A stretch of DNA of 7,492 nucleotides from Bordetella sp. (GCA_027450125.1 DAIDKG010000057.1:1-7492), one strand, 5' to 3'; numbered from the stretch's first letter, positions 1 to 6,289 are shown. Made by a program: numbers and translations. The notes: a model not told the origin generated them from the letters alone.

Positions 1-619
1 GCCAGAGCTGCTGCGCCTGCGTCCAGTCCGCTGTGAGGGGCGTGTCCACCAGTCCGGGAGCGATGGCATTGACGCGTATGTCCGGCGCCAGCGCAAGCGC
101 AAGCAGGCGCGTCACATGATTCAAGGCCGCCTTGGTGGCCGCATAAGGGATAGACGCGCCTTTGGGCCGCACGCCGGCATGCGAGCTCACGTTGACCACA
201 CTGCCGGGCCGGCCTCGGGCCGCAGCCTCGCGCAGCGCGGCCTGCGCCTCGGTCGCCAGCCGGAACGGGGCGACCACATTGACTTCGTAAAGCGCATGCC
301 AGATCTCGGGCGTGGCCGCCGCCAGGTCCGCATGGGCAATGACGCGGCTGATGCCGGCGTTGTTGACCAGCACGTCCAGCCGCCCCCACTGGGCCACCGC
401 CTCGCGCACGAGCCGCACGCGCTGGGCGTCGTCGGCCAGATCGGCCTGCACGTAGGCAGCCGCCCCCAGCTCGCGGGCCAGGGCCTGGCCCGCGTCGGCC
501 GAACTGCGCGAATGCAGGACGACGGCATAGCCGTCCGCCGCAAGGCGCCGCGCGATCGCGGCGCCTATGCCTGAAGTCGAGCCGGTAACCAGCGCCACGG
601 GCAGCGAGTCGGGTTTCAT
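1..619 (-). CDS. Short-chain dehydrogenase/reductase (SDR), 3' end cut by window
   Basis: A classical SDR oxidoreductase, NAD(P)-dependent and probably cytoplasmic. I translated 206 residues from the ATG at 619. The Rossmann glycine motif TGSTSGIG is at residues 12-19, NNAG at 86-89, and the structural/catalytic Asn at 114 (EVNVV). The catalytic set is Ser146, Tyr159 and Lys163 (YAATK), followed by the APG segment at 187-189. The Arg in HSR after the second beta strand (residue 38) suggests NADP(H), as in FabG-like enzymes; this is inference. Family members are about 250 residues, so roughly 45 C-terminal residues lie beyond the left edge. AGGGAG at 630-635 is a usable but distant Shine-Dalgarno site (10 nt). 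The gene is divergent from the hydrolase at 834, and the two may be co-controlled. Family assignment is firm; the substrate is unknown. Confidence 0.93.
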   Translation of the reverse strand, partial: MKPDSLPVALVTGSTSGIGAAIARRLAADGYAVVLHSRSSADAGQALARELGAAAYVQADLADDAQRVRLVREAVAQWGRLDVLVNNAGISRVIAHADLAAATPEIWHALYEVNVVAPFRLATEAQAALREAAARGRPGSVVNVSSHAGVRPKGASIPYAATKAALNHVTRLLALALAPDIRVNAIAPGLVDTPLTADWTQAQQLW

Positions 620-833
620 TTCAGAAGGTCTCCCTGTAGGTCGGTCAGTTCGTGCAGCCCGGCCCGGAGCCGGCAGTGCGCCCCCGGCGCAATCCGGTCC
701 GGATCGGTCGATCCAGCCATCGCATCGCGGCCATGCCTTGCCGGTCGTTCGAGCCGGCTACTGAATTTGTTTTCGGAAAAAATCGTCATTGGCATCTTCC
801 ATTAGACTGCATGCAGTCAAAAAGGAGACGGCG
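620..833. promoter_or_regulatory. Divergent SDR/hydrolase control region
   Basis: This gap of 214 bp separates two genes pointing away from each other, so it should contain both promoters. I see no convincing sigma-70 pair for either gene. TTGGCA at 789-794 resembles a -35 box but has no good partner. The left part holds a short dyad, GGATCG-2-CGATCC at 701-714, which may be chance in GC-rich DNA. The right part holds the much stronger palindrome at 805-818, listed separately. Short open frames here lack coding signs. Confidence 0.5.
805..818. promoter_or_regulatory. Perfect 14 bp palindrome, probable operator before hydrolase gene
   Basis: GACTGCATGCAGTC reads identically on both strands. 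It ends 4 bp before the AGGAG at 823-827 and 15 bp before the hydrolase ATG. A dimeric repressor bound here would sit at or just after the transcription start. As RNA it could also form a 5 bp stem with a CATG loop next to the ribosome binding site. The regulator is not identifiable from this window; the palindrome does not resemble the AACCAATT elements near the GntR gene. Confidence 0.5.
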
Positions 834-1712
834 ATGTTCGACAACTACGCGGACGCATCGGCAACCGTGGATGGAGTGCGCATCAACGCAGTCAAGGGCG
901 GGCGCGGCCCGGCGCTGCTGCTGCTGCACGGCCATCCGCAGACCCATGCGATCTGGCACAAAATCGCGCCCGAGCTCGCCCGGCATTTCACCGTGGTCGC
1001 CGCCGACCTGCGCGGCTACGGCGACAGCGGCAAGCCGCAAGGCGCCGACGATCATTCCAATTATTCCAAACGCCGCATGGCGCTGGACCAGGTCGAACTC
1101 ATGCGCCGGCATGGCCATGATTCGTTCGCCCTGATCGGCCACGACCGGGGCGGACGCGTCGCGGCCCGCATGGCGATCGATCATCCCGATGCCGTGACGC
1201 GGCTGGTGACGCTGGACGTCGCCCCGACCGTCGCGATGTACGAGCAGACCTCTTTCGATTTCGCGCGCGCCTATTGGCATTGGTTCTTTCTGGTGCGGCC
1301 GGCTCCGTTTCCCGAGACGCTGATCCGCGCCGATCCCGACCTGTACCTCAAGCAGACCATCGGCGCGCGCAGCGCGGGACTCAAGCCGTTCACGCCCGAA
1401 GCCTATGCCGAGTATCTGCGCTGTCTGTCCGACCCGGCCACGGCGCACGGCATCTGCGAGGACTATCGCGCCTCGATCACCATCGACCTGGAGCACGACC
1501 GCGAGGACCTGGCCGCAGGCAGGCGGATCGACTGCCCGTTTCTCGCGCTGTGGGGCGCGGACGGGGTGGTCGGGAAATGCTTCGATCCCCTGGCCGAGTG
1601 GCGCAAGTGGAGTGCGCACGTGCAAGGCGGCGCGTTGCCCTGCGGCCATTACATCCCTGAAGAAGCGCCGCAATTGCTGCTGGCGCGCGTGCTGCCCTTT
1701 TTGCAGCGTTAG
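834..1712 (+). CDS. Alpha/beta hydrolase of the fluoroacetate/haloacetate dehalogenase family
   Basis: This 292-residue cytoplasmic hydrolase would cleave carbon-halogen bonds of haloacetates (EC 3.8.1.3 type) if it behaves like its closest characterised relatives. The nucleophile is Asp104 in GHDRGGR (102-108). Arg105 and Arg108 would hold the substrate carboxylate, Asp128 (TLDVAPT) would be the acid, and His272 (CGHYIPEEAP) the base. The halide-binding trio appears present: His149 and Trp150 in YWHWFFL, and Tyr211 in CEDYRA. The oxyanion motif is HGHPQ (32-36), where relatives I recall have HGFPQ. I chose the ATG at 834 because AGGAG at 823-827 lies 6 nt upstream; in-frame ATG 789 has no such site and would add 15 residues containing the palindrome. 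It is a single gene, convergent with the substrate-binding protein gene. Family fit is strong; true substrate could instead be another 2-halo acid or an ester-like compound. Confidence 0.9.
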   Translation: MFDNYADASATVDGVRINAVKGGRGPALLLLHGHPQTHAIWHKIAPELARHFTVVAADLRGYGDSGKPQGADDHSNYSKRRMALDQVELMRRHGHDSFALIGHDRGGRVAARMAIDHPDAVTRLVTLDVAPTVAMYEQTSFDFARAYWHWFFLVRPAPFPETLIRADPDLYLKQTIGARSAGLKPFTPEAYAEYLRCLSDPATAHGICEDYRASITIDLEHDREDLAAGRRIDCPFLALWGADGVVGKCFDPLAEWRKWSAHVQGGALPCGHYIPEEAPQLLLARVLPFLQR

Positions 1713-1720
1713 GCGACGAA

Positions 1721-1744
1721 CGCCCGGCGCGGAGCTGCCGGGCG
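1721..1744. terminator. GC-rich hairpin between convergent genes, possible bidirectional terminator
   Basis: CGCCCGGC at 1721-1728 pairs perfectly with GCCGGGCG at 1737-1744 across an 8 nt loop. It lies between the hydrolase stop (1712) and the stop of the convergent minus-strand gene (1759). No run of T follows on either strand, so intrinsic termination is not certain; it may be a 3'-end stabilising stem or work with Rho. Confidence 0.5.
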
Positions 1745-1758
1745 CACTTGCCGGCACG

Positions 1759-2460
1759 CTACGAGTCGAGCTTGAAGCCCGCGGCCTGGCGCAACTGCCG
1801 CGATGCGTCGCCGGCCAACGCCTGCACAAAGCGGGCTGCAAGCTCCGGTTGCCGTGCCTGGGCGCACACGGCGGCGGTATAAACCGTAGCCAGGCCATAG
1901 CCCGGCGGCAGTTCGCCCACCAGCCTCACACCCGGCGTGTAAAGGATTTCCGTGACCTGGGTGCAGCCCACCAGGCCCTCGCCTGTCGCCGCGGCCATCT
2001 CGCGCATGGCCGTCTCGCCGTTCGGGTATTCGCGTATGCGGCCGTGCATGACTTGGGTGAGCCCCAGGCGCTCGAGCACGCTCGCCACGTGAATGCCGGC
2101 GCTGGACTTGCCCAGGTGCGGAACATAAAGGCCCCGCGCGGCGGACAGCGCGGTGCGCAAGGCATCGGCGTCGCCGATGTCCAGGTCCGGGTCGCCAGCG
2201 CGCACGGCCACGCCGGTCGCAACGCTTCCCAGGTCCCTGGCGCTGCCCGCGACGACGTGGCCCTGCCGTTCCAGCGCCTCGATCAGCGAGGCCGACAGGA
2301 TCAGGACATCGCAGGGTTCGCCGGACAACAGCTTGTCGCGCATCAGCCCCACGGCACCGAAGGTGGCCGACAGCGCACAGCCCTGCCGCGCCTCGAAGTC
2401 GCCCTGCAGGCCGCTCGCCACGGCCTTCGCGGCGCCGCCGCTGAAAAGTACCAGTTCCAT
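1759..2460 (-). CDS. ModA-like substrate-binding domain protein without signal peptide
   Basis: A 233-residue protein with the fold signature of the molybdate/sulfate-type extracellular solute-binding group (SBP_bac_11-like). It has MELVLFSGGAAKAV at the N terminus, FGAVG near residue 36, CDVLIL near 50, a hinge-like VATGVAVRAGDP stretch, and GCTQVTEILYTPGV followed by TVYTAAVCA in the C-terminal lobe. The chain begins directly with the first beta strand, so there is no signal peptide or lipobox. It would therefore stay in the cytoplasm, unlike true ModA. I take ATG 2460 over GTG 2466 because GGAG at 2466-2469 is spaced 5 nt from the ATG and overlaps the GTG. It starts 30 bp after the Bug gene and is the last gene of the probable operon. 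No ABC permease or ATPase is nearby. A ligand-binding or sensing role is possible, but the ligand is unknown. Confidence 0.8.
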   Translation of the reverse strand: MELVLFSGGAAKAVASGLQGDFEARQGCALSATFGAVGLMRDKLLSGEPCDVLILSASLIEALERQGHVVAGSARDLGSVATGVAVRAGDPDLDIGDADALRTALSAARGLYVPHLGKSSAGIHVASVLERLGLTQVMHGRIREYPNGETAMREMAAATGEGLVGCTQVTEILYTPGVRLVGELPPGYGLATVYTAAVCAQARQPELAARFVQALAGDASRQLRQAAGFKLDS

Positions 2461-2490
2461 TACCACTCCATTGCTATCGGTGAACGCGGA

Positions 2491-3465
2491 TCAGTTCACG
2501 GAAATATGCGCCGCATCGACGATCTCATGCCATTTGACGATGTCCTGCTTGAGAAATTGGGTGAACTCGGCGGGCGACATGCGCAGGGGCGTCACGCCGC
2601 TCCTGGCCCAGGACGAGCGTATGTCCTCGCGTTGCACGATCTTGCCGATTTCGTGATTGAGCTTGTCCACGACGGCCTTGGGCGTCCCCTTGGGCGCAAG
2701 CAGCCCCAGCCACAGCGTGGCGGTATAGCCGGGCAGTCCGGCCTGCGCCATGGTCGGCACGTCGGGCAGCACCACCGAGCGCGTCTTGCTGGTCACGCCC
2801 AGCGCGCGCACCTTGCCGCTGGCCACCAGCGGGCTCATGGTGCTGACCGCGTCGAACATCATGTCCACCTGTCCGCTCAACAGGTCGGTGCGAGCCTGGT
2901 CGCTGCCCTTGTAGGGAATGTGCACGATGTTCAATCCAGCCATGTGCTTGAAGAGCTCGCCCGCCATGTTGTACGGAGTGCCGGTGCCGGACGAGGCATA
3001 GTTCAGCTTGCCGGGCTCGGCCTTGGCCAGCCGGATCAGGTCGGCCAGGCTGTGCACGGGCAGCGTGGCGCGCACCGCCAGCACCAGCGGCGCTTCGTTG
3101 ATGGGCGTGATGGGAACGAAGTCGCGCATCAGCTTGTAAGGCCGCCGCTTGAGCAGCGATTCGTTGACGGTCTGCGTATTCGAGATCACCAGCAGGGTAT
3201 AGCCGTCCGGCGCGGCATTGGCAACATATTGCGTTCCGATCACGGCGCCGGCGCCCGGCTTGTCTTCGACGATGAACGACTGCCCCGTCGCCTTGCCCAG
3301 CTCCTGCGCCAGGATCCGCCCATAGACGTCGGCCGATCCGCCGGCCGCAAAAGGCACGACGATCGTGACGGTGTGATCGGGATAGCTCGCACGCGCCAGC
3401 GCCGGCGACGGCGCCAGCGCCAGGCCGATCAGGCCCGCCAGCGCTGCAAAGATGGTTCCACGCAT
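2491..3465 (-). CDS. Bug-family (TctC-like) periplasmic solute receptor
   Basis: A 324-residue tripartite-tricarboxylate-type receptor, typical in length for the family. An N-terminal signal peptide (MRGTIF, then a hydrophobic core AALAGLIGLALA) probably ends at ALA just before residue 25. The mature protein starts near YPDHTVTIVVPFAAGG, the beta-strand and glycine loop that contacts the ligand carboxylate. Further hallmarks are EDKPGAGAVIGT (67-78), AAPDGYTLL (84-92), LNYASSGTGTPYNMAGE and IPYKGSDQARTDLLSGQVDMMFD. It should bind a small carboxylated compound in the periplasm. GAGGAG at 3475-3480 lies 9 nt from the ATG. The TctA/TctB membrane partners are not in the window, which is common for Bug proteins. 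It is the middle gene of the operon, 70 bp after the FAH-family gene, so the ligand is probably the precursor of that enzyme's substrate (inference). Confidence 0.95.
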   Translation of the reverse strand: MRGTIFAALAGLIGLALAPSPALARASYPDHTVTIVVPFAAGGSADVYGRILAQELGKATGQSFIVEDKPGAGAVIGTQYVANAAPDGYTLLVISNTQTVNESLLKRRPYKLMRDFVPITPINEAPLVLAVRATLPVHSLADLIRLAKAEPGKLNYASSGTGTPYNMAGELFKHMAGLNIVHIPYKGSDQARTDLLSGQVDMMFDAVSTMSPLVASGKVRALGVTSKTRSVVLPDVPTMAQAGLPGYTATLWLGLLAPKGTPKAVVDKLNHEIGKIVQREDIRSSWARSGVTPLRMSPAEFTQFLKQDIVKWHEIVDAAHISVN

Positions 3466-3503
3466 GATTTTTGTCTCCTCGTTCTTGCCGTTGTTTTTTG
3501 TCG

Positions 3504-3518
3504 GCGCGGCGCCCGCGC
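3504..3518. other. Stem-loop in the FAH-Bug intergenic gap
   Basis: GCGCGG at 3504-3509 pairs with CCGCGC at 3513-3518 around a 3 nt loop, in the 70 bp between the FAH-family stop and the Bug ATG. On the transcribed (minus) strand it is followed by an A-rich, not T-rich, stretch, so it is not an intrinsic terminator. Such stems can mark RNA processing or stabilise the downstream message, which would favour high receptor expression; this is inference, and chance is possible at this GC content. Confidence 0.3.
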
Positions 3519-3535
3519 AAGGCGGACGCCGCGGA

Positions 3536-4414
3536 TCAGGCCACCGTGTTCTCCAGCGCGCCCAGGCCCTGGATCTCGATGCGGATGACGTCGCCCGGAC
3601 GCACGAAGCGCGGGGGCGAGAAACCGATGCCCACCCCGGCCGGCGTGCCCGTGGCGATGATGTCGCCGGGCAGCAAGGTGATGCCGGCTGAAATCGTCTC
3701 GATCAGCGTGGGAATGTCGAAGATCAGCTGCGACGTATTGGCGCTCTGGCGCAGTTCGCCGTTGACCCAGCATTTGACGTCCAGGCCGCGGGCGTCGACC
3801 TCGTCGGCCGTCGTCACATAAGGTCCCATGGGGCAGAAGCCATCGAGCGACTTGCCCAGGAACCACTGGCGATGCAGCTTCTGCAAGTCCCTTGCGGTGA
3901 AGTCGTTGACGATGGTGTAGCCGAACACATGATCGAACGCCTCGGCCTTCTTGATGCCCCGTCCGGGCTTGCCGATGACCACCGCCAACTCGGCCTCGTA
4001 ATCCAGCTGGGAGGTCACCGATTCGTGGGCGGGTATGCACGCGCCGGTCCCGATGACCGATGTATAGGCCTTGGTGAACACCACCGGCGCCTCGGGCGCG
4101 AGTTCGCCGGCCTTGGCGCTGCTGTCGAAGCCCGATTTGCTGAATTCGGCGGCATGCTCGTGGTAGTTCTTGCCCACGCACAGGATGTTGCGCCGAGGAC
4201 GGTCTATGGGCGCCAACATCTGAGCGCCGGACAGCGGCCTGCCCGGGCCGGAAATCTCGAGCGCTCCCGGCTGCCGGGCGTGATCGGCGATCAGGTCGAC
4301 CAGATCGCCGGCAAAGCCCGGGATCAGGTCCGACACGGGCCAGTAACGCCCGCCCTCGGGATCGACCACGGCGATGGCATGCTTGCCGTCGATGGAGAGA
4401 TTTGCGAATTTCAT
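3536..4414 (-). CDS. Fumarylacetoacetate hydrolase (FAH)-family enzyme
   Basis: A 292-residue cytoplasmic, divalent-metal-dependent enzyme of the FAH superfamily. The N-terminal domain (about 1-70) precedes the FAH fold, which opens with NILCVGKNYHEHAAE (76-90). Metal ligands are Glu140 and Glu142 in DYEAELAVVIG and Asp171 in YTIVNDFTARD. Lys115 (FTKAYTSVIG) and the C-terminal PGDIIATGTPAGVG loop are also family signatures. Members hydrolyse acylpyruvates, decarboxylate oxo acids, or hydrate 2-oxopent-4-enoates; the overall style is closest to acylpyruvase and 2,4-diketo-3-deoxy sugar acid hydrolases, but the reaction cannot be fixed. The ATG at 4414 has only a weak AGG 8 nt upstream. It is the first gene of the operon, driven by the promoter at 4476-4504 and divergent from the GntR regulator, its likely repressor. 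Confidence 0.93.
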   Translation of the reverse strand: MKFANLSIDGKHAIAVVDPEGGRYWPVSDLIPGFAGDLVDLIADHARQPGALEISGPGRPLSGAQMLAPIDRPRRNILCVGKNYHEHAAEFSKSGFDSSAKAGELAPEAPVVFTKAYTSVIGTGACIPAHESVTSQLDYEAELAVVIGKPGRGIKKAEAFDHVFGYTIVNDFTARDLQKLHRQWFLGKSLDGFCPMGPYVTTADEVDARGLDVKCWVNGELRQSANTSQLIFDIPTLIETISAGITLLPGDIIATGTPAGVGIGFSPPRFVRPGDVIRIEIQGLGALENTVA

Positions 4415-4475
4415 AGCGCCAGCCTATTGTGATTGAACAGATCCATTTGGTCCGATTTATATAAAATCCAAGCAA

Positions 4476-4504
4476 TTTATAGAACCAATTGGACAAAATA
4501 TCAA
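4476..4504 (-). promoter_or_regulatory. Sigma-70-type promoter for FAH-Bug-SBP operon
   Basis: On the minus strand, TTGATA (4504-4499) is a 5/6 match to the -35 box and TATAAA (4481-4476) a 5/6 match to the -10 box, separated by exactly 17 bp. Transcription would start near 4469, giving a leader of about 55 nt. The palindrome CCAATTGG (4485-4492) lies wholly within the spacer, a classic place for a repressor to block RNA polymerase. Confidence 0.65.
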
Positions 4505-4535
4505 TCAAATAGAACCAATTAAATAACCAATTGGT
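4479..4535. repeat. AACCAATT operator-like elements
   Basis: ATAGAACCAATT occurs twice exactly (4479-4490 and 4509-4520), with starts 30 bp apart, close to three helical turns. A third copy, ATAACCAATT, is at 4523-4532. Two copies run into a complementary GG, making palindromes CCAATTGG (4485-4492) and ACCAATTGGT (4526-4535). A diverged copy in the opposite orientation, ATTTGGTCC, is at 4445-4453. ATTGGT/ACCAAT half-sites are typical of several FCD-type GntR operators, so the adjacent regulator is the natural binder (inference). Confidence 0.65.
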
Positions 4536-4547
4536 ACCGTATATACT
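4519..4547 (+). promoter_or_regulatory. Promoter for the GntR regulator gene
   Basis: TATACT (4542-4547) is a 5/6 match to the -10 box. The best-placed -35, TTAAAT at 4519-4524 with a 17 bp spacer, is weak (3/6). Transcription from about 4554 would leave a short leader of about 17 nt before the GTG at 4571. The perfect palindrome ACCAATTGGT (4526-4535) is inside the spacer, predicting negative autoregulation. Confidence 0.5.
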
Positions 4548-4570
4548 AGCCCTCAACGCAGGAGTTCATC

Positions 4571-5290
4571 GTGGAAGACACCGACGCGCAAGCGCATGCC
4601 GGACGCACGGCCTTGAGGTCCACGGGCGCGCGGGCGCTCTCGACCTATTTGAATCACGCCATGTCCGCCGGACAGTTGCGCGCCGGCGCGAGGCTGCCTC
4701 CCGAGCGCGAGTTGAGCCAGCGCTTTCAGACCTCGCGCGGCACCGTGCGGCGCGTGCTGGCTGAATTCCGCGAACGCGGACTGATCACCCAGGCTGCGGG
4801 CAGCGGCACTTTCGTGCTCGACAGCGCCGACGGGCTCCTCAGCCCCGATCAGCCCGGCTGGCTGGACATGCACGTCAGCCCGGCCGAGCTCATGGAAGCG
4901 CGCAGGCTGATCGAGCCGCTGATGCCCATCCTGATCGCGCGCCACGCGACGGCCGCCGATTTCGCCGCCATGCAGGCCTGCCTGGACCGCTCGGAAGCCG
5001 CGCAGACCATCGAGGACTTCGAGCACTGGGACGGCGAACTGCACAAGGTATTTGCCGTGGCGACCCACAACGCCCTTTTCGTGCAGAACCTGGAACTGAT
5101 CAACCGCGCCCGCGAACAAGGCGAATGGGGCCGGCTCAAGCGCAATTCGCTCACGCCGCAGCGGCGCCAGGAGTACGAACGCCAGCACCAGGCCATCGTG
5201 ACCGCGCTGCGCGACCGCGATGCCGCCCAGGCCGGCGCGTTGCTGTCGCAGCACCTGGAACAGGTGCAGCGCAATCTGTTCGGCGACTGA
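4571..5290 (+). CDS. GntR-family transcriptional regulator, FCD (FadR) subfamily
   Basis: A 239-residue dimeric DNA-binding regulator. The winged helix-turn-helix spans about residues 16-84, with LPPERELSQRF (42-52), the recognition segment TSRGTVRRVLAEFRERGLI (54-72) and the wing GSGTFV. The all-helical FCD effector domain follows from about 103 to 236. Its metal-binding set is intact: Asp154 and His158 (WDGELHK), His206 (QHQAI) and His228 (SQHLEQ). Such domains usually bind a carboxylate through the metal. The start is GTG at 4571, supported by AGGAG at 4560-4564, 6 nt away; no ATG is suitably placed. It is divergent from the FAH-Bug-SBP operon and shares its control region, so it probably represses that operon and itself until an organic-acid inducer arrives. 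It is convergent with the LysR gene. Regulator class is firm; the effector is unknown. Confidence 0.95.
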   Translation: MEDTDAQAHAGRTALRSTGARALSTYLNHAMSAGQLRAGARLPPERELSQRFQTSRGTVRRVLAEFRERGLITQAAGSGTFVLDSADGLLSPDQPGWLDMHVSPAELMEARRLIEPLMPILIARHATAADFAAMQACLDRSEAAQTIEDFEHWDGELHKVFAVATHNALFVQNLELINRAREQGEWGRLKRNSLTPQRRQEYERQHQAIVTALRDRDAAQAGALLSQHLEQVQRNLFGD

Positions 5291-5299
5291 TCCGAGCGC

Positions 5300-5315
5300 G
5301 CGGCGCTGCCGCCGC
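5300..5315. terminator. Hairpin between convergent GntR and LysR genes
   Basis: GCGGCG (5300-5305) pairs perfectly with CGCCGC (5310-5315) around a CTGC loop, in the 27 bp between the GntR stop (5290) and the LysR stop codon (5318-5320). Neither strand shows a T-run after the stem. It is well placed for a shared terminator, but could be chance in this very GC-rich spacer. Confidence 0.35.
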
Positions 5316-5317
5316 CC

Positions 5318-6226
5318 TCAACCGCCCTGCCGGTCAAGGCCCAGCGTGCGGGCCAGCGCATCGCGCATCAGCGCCACCGGACGTACCAGTCGCCCGGGCA
5401 ACAGGCCATGCACCAGCCAGATGCTCAGCACATTGCGAAAGTCCGTCACCTCGATGGGCTGCAAGGCGTCGCGGTGCGCGCTGGCCTGCAGCATCTCGGG
5501 CACGGCCAGCCCGATGCCCATGCCCCGCGCCACCAGGGACAGCTGCAGCTCCGAGCCGAATGCCTCGACGGCGACGTCGAACGGCAAACCGGCTGCCGAG
5601 AGCGCGCGGCTGAGCACGGAACGCATCCCGCAGCCGTCCTGATTCAATACCCAGGAATGGCGGGCAAGCTGCGCAAGCGTCGTCGGCGCATCCGCCAGGC
5701 CGAACGAACGCGGCGCAACGGCGACGAACGGCTTGTGGCCGAGCAGCGTCGCCGTCAATGTGCCGGGCAGCGCAACGCCTTCCGGCATCAGCACGACCGC
5801 GGCGTCCAGCCCCCCGCCTTCGACATGCTGCACGAGGCCCGGAGACCAGCCCGCCGTGACGCGCAGCGTCAGTTTCGGAAAGGCGCCGCGCAGGCAATCG
5901 ACGGGATGCTCCAGCGCCTGCTCCGACAGGAACGGCGGCATCCCGATCCGCATCTCCCCCGTCGATTCGCTGTCCGGCGATGCAACGGCCATCAGGTCGT
6001 CGACGGCGCGCAGCACCGTGCGCGCGAGCCGGTACACCTCGTTGCCCGCCGCAGTCGGCTTGAGCGGCTTGCTCTGGCGGTCCAGCAGCACGGTATCGAG
6101 CATTGCTTCCAGATTCTGCACGCGGCGGGTGAGACCCGGCTGCGTGAGAAACACCTTCTGCGCCGCCCTGGCCATCGACTCGCTCTCGACCACCGCGACG
6201 AACGCCTGCAAATCACGCGTGTTCAT
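5318..6226 (-). CDS. LysR-type transcriptional regulator
   Basis: A 302-residue LTTR of normal length. The N-terminal winged helix-turn-helix covers about residues 3-62: MNTRDLQAFVAVVE, then SMARAAQKVFLTQPGLTRRVQNLE (17-40) and PLKPTAAG. A linker helix leads to the two-lobed effector domain (about 90-295), starting at GEMRIGMPPFL and including the late GIGLAVPEML segment typical of the family. The ATG at 6226 matches the usual LTTR N terminus. No Shine-Dalgarno sequence is visible upstream, where the DNA is almost pure A/T. The gene is divergent from the MFS transporter with a 96 bp gap, the classical LTTR arrangement, so the transporter is its most likely target, with the LTTR repressing itself. 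The effector is unknown. Three-prime, it is convergent with the GntR gene. Confidence 0.94.
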   Translation of the reverse strand: MNTRDLQAFVAVVESESMARAAQKVFLTQPGLTRRVQNLEAMLDTVLLDRQSKPLKPTAAGNEVYRLARTVLRAVDDLMAVASPDSESTGEMRIGMPPFLSEQALEHPVDCLRGAFPKLTLRVTAGWSPGLVQHVEGGGLDAAVVLMPEGVALPGTLTATLLGHKPFVAVAPRSFGLADAPTTLAQLARHSWVLNQDGCGMRSVLSRALSAAGLPFDVAVEAFGSELQLSLVARGMGIGLAVPEMLQASAHRDALQPIEVTDFRNVLSIWLVHGLLPGRLVRPVALMRDALARTLGLDRQGG

Positions 6227-6237
6227 GATTATTTAGC

Positions 6238-6249
6238 ATAATAATAATA
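6238..6249. repeat. (ATA)4 trinucleotide tract
   Basis: Four tandem ATA units (6238-6249), continued by A/T-only sequence to about 6258, lie between the LysR start and the MFS promoter. It overlaps the proposed LysR -10 region. Copy-number slippage here would alter promoter spacing; four units are few, so variation is only a possibility. Confidence 0.6.
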
Positions 6250-6289
6250 AATATATTTCAATTGTCGCATAACACGAGGATACCTAGCA

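Noticed and set aside
701..714. Dyad GGATCG-2-CGATCC in the SDR/hydrolase gap, considered as an operator
   Set aside because: Short arms in GC-rich DNA, no promoter aligned with it, and a much stronger palindrome exists at 805-818; kept only as a note in the gap entry.
786..1898. A long minus-strand open frame opposite the hydrolase
   Set aside because: It covers a gene with all its catalytic motifs on the plus strand, and the translation is low-complexity Arg/Ala-rich with no recognisable family.
1759..2466. Annotating the SBP gene as true molybdate-binding ModA
   Set aside because: There is no signal peptide, no modB/modC neighbours, and the gene sits in a catabolic operon; fold similarity alone does not justify the name.
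1405..3588. A plus-strand open frame of over 700 codons opposite the SBP and Bug genes
   Set aside because: It is the antisense shadow of GC-rich genes: it overlaps three well-recognised genes, has an Arg/His/Gln/Ala-rich composition without domains, and has no ribosome binding site.
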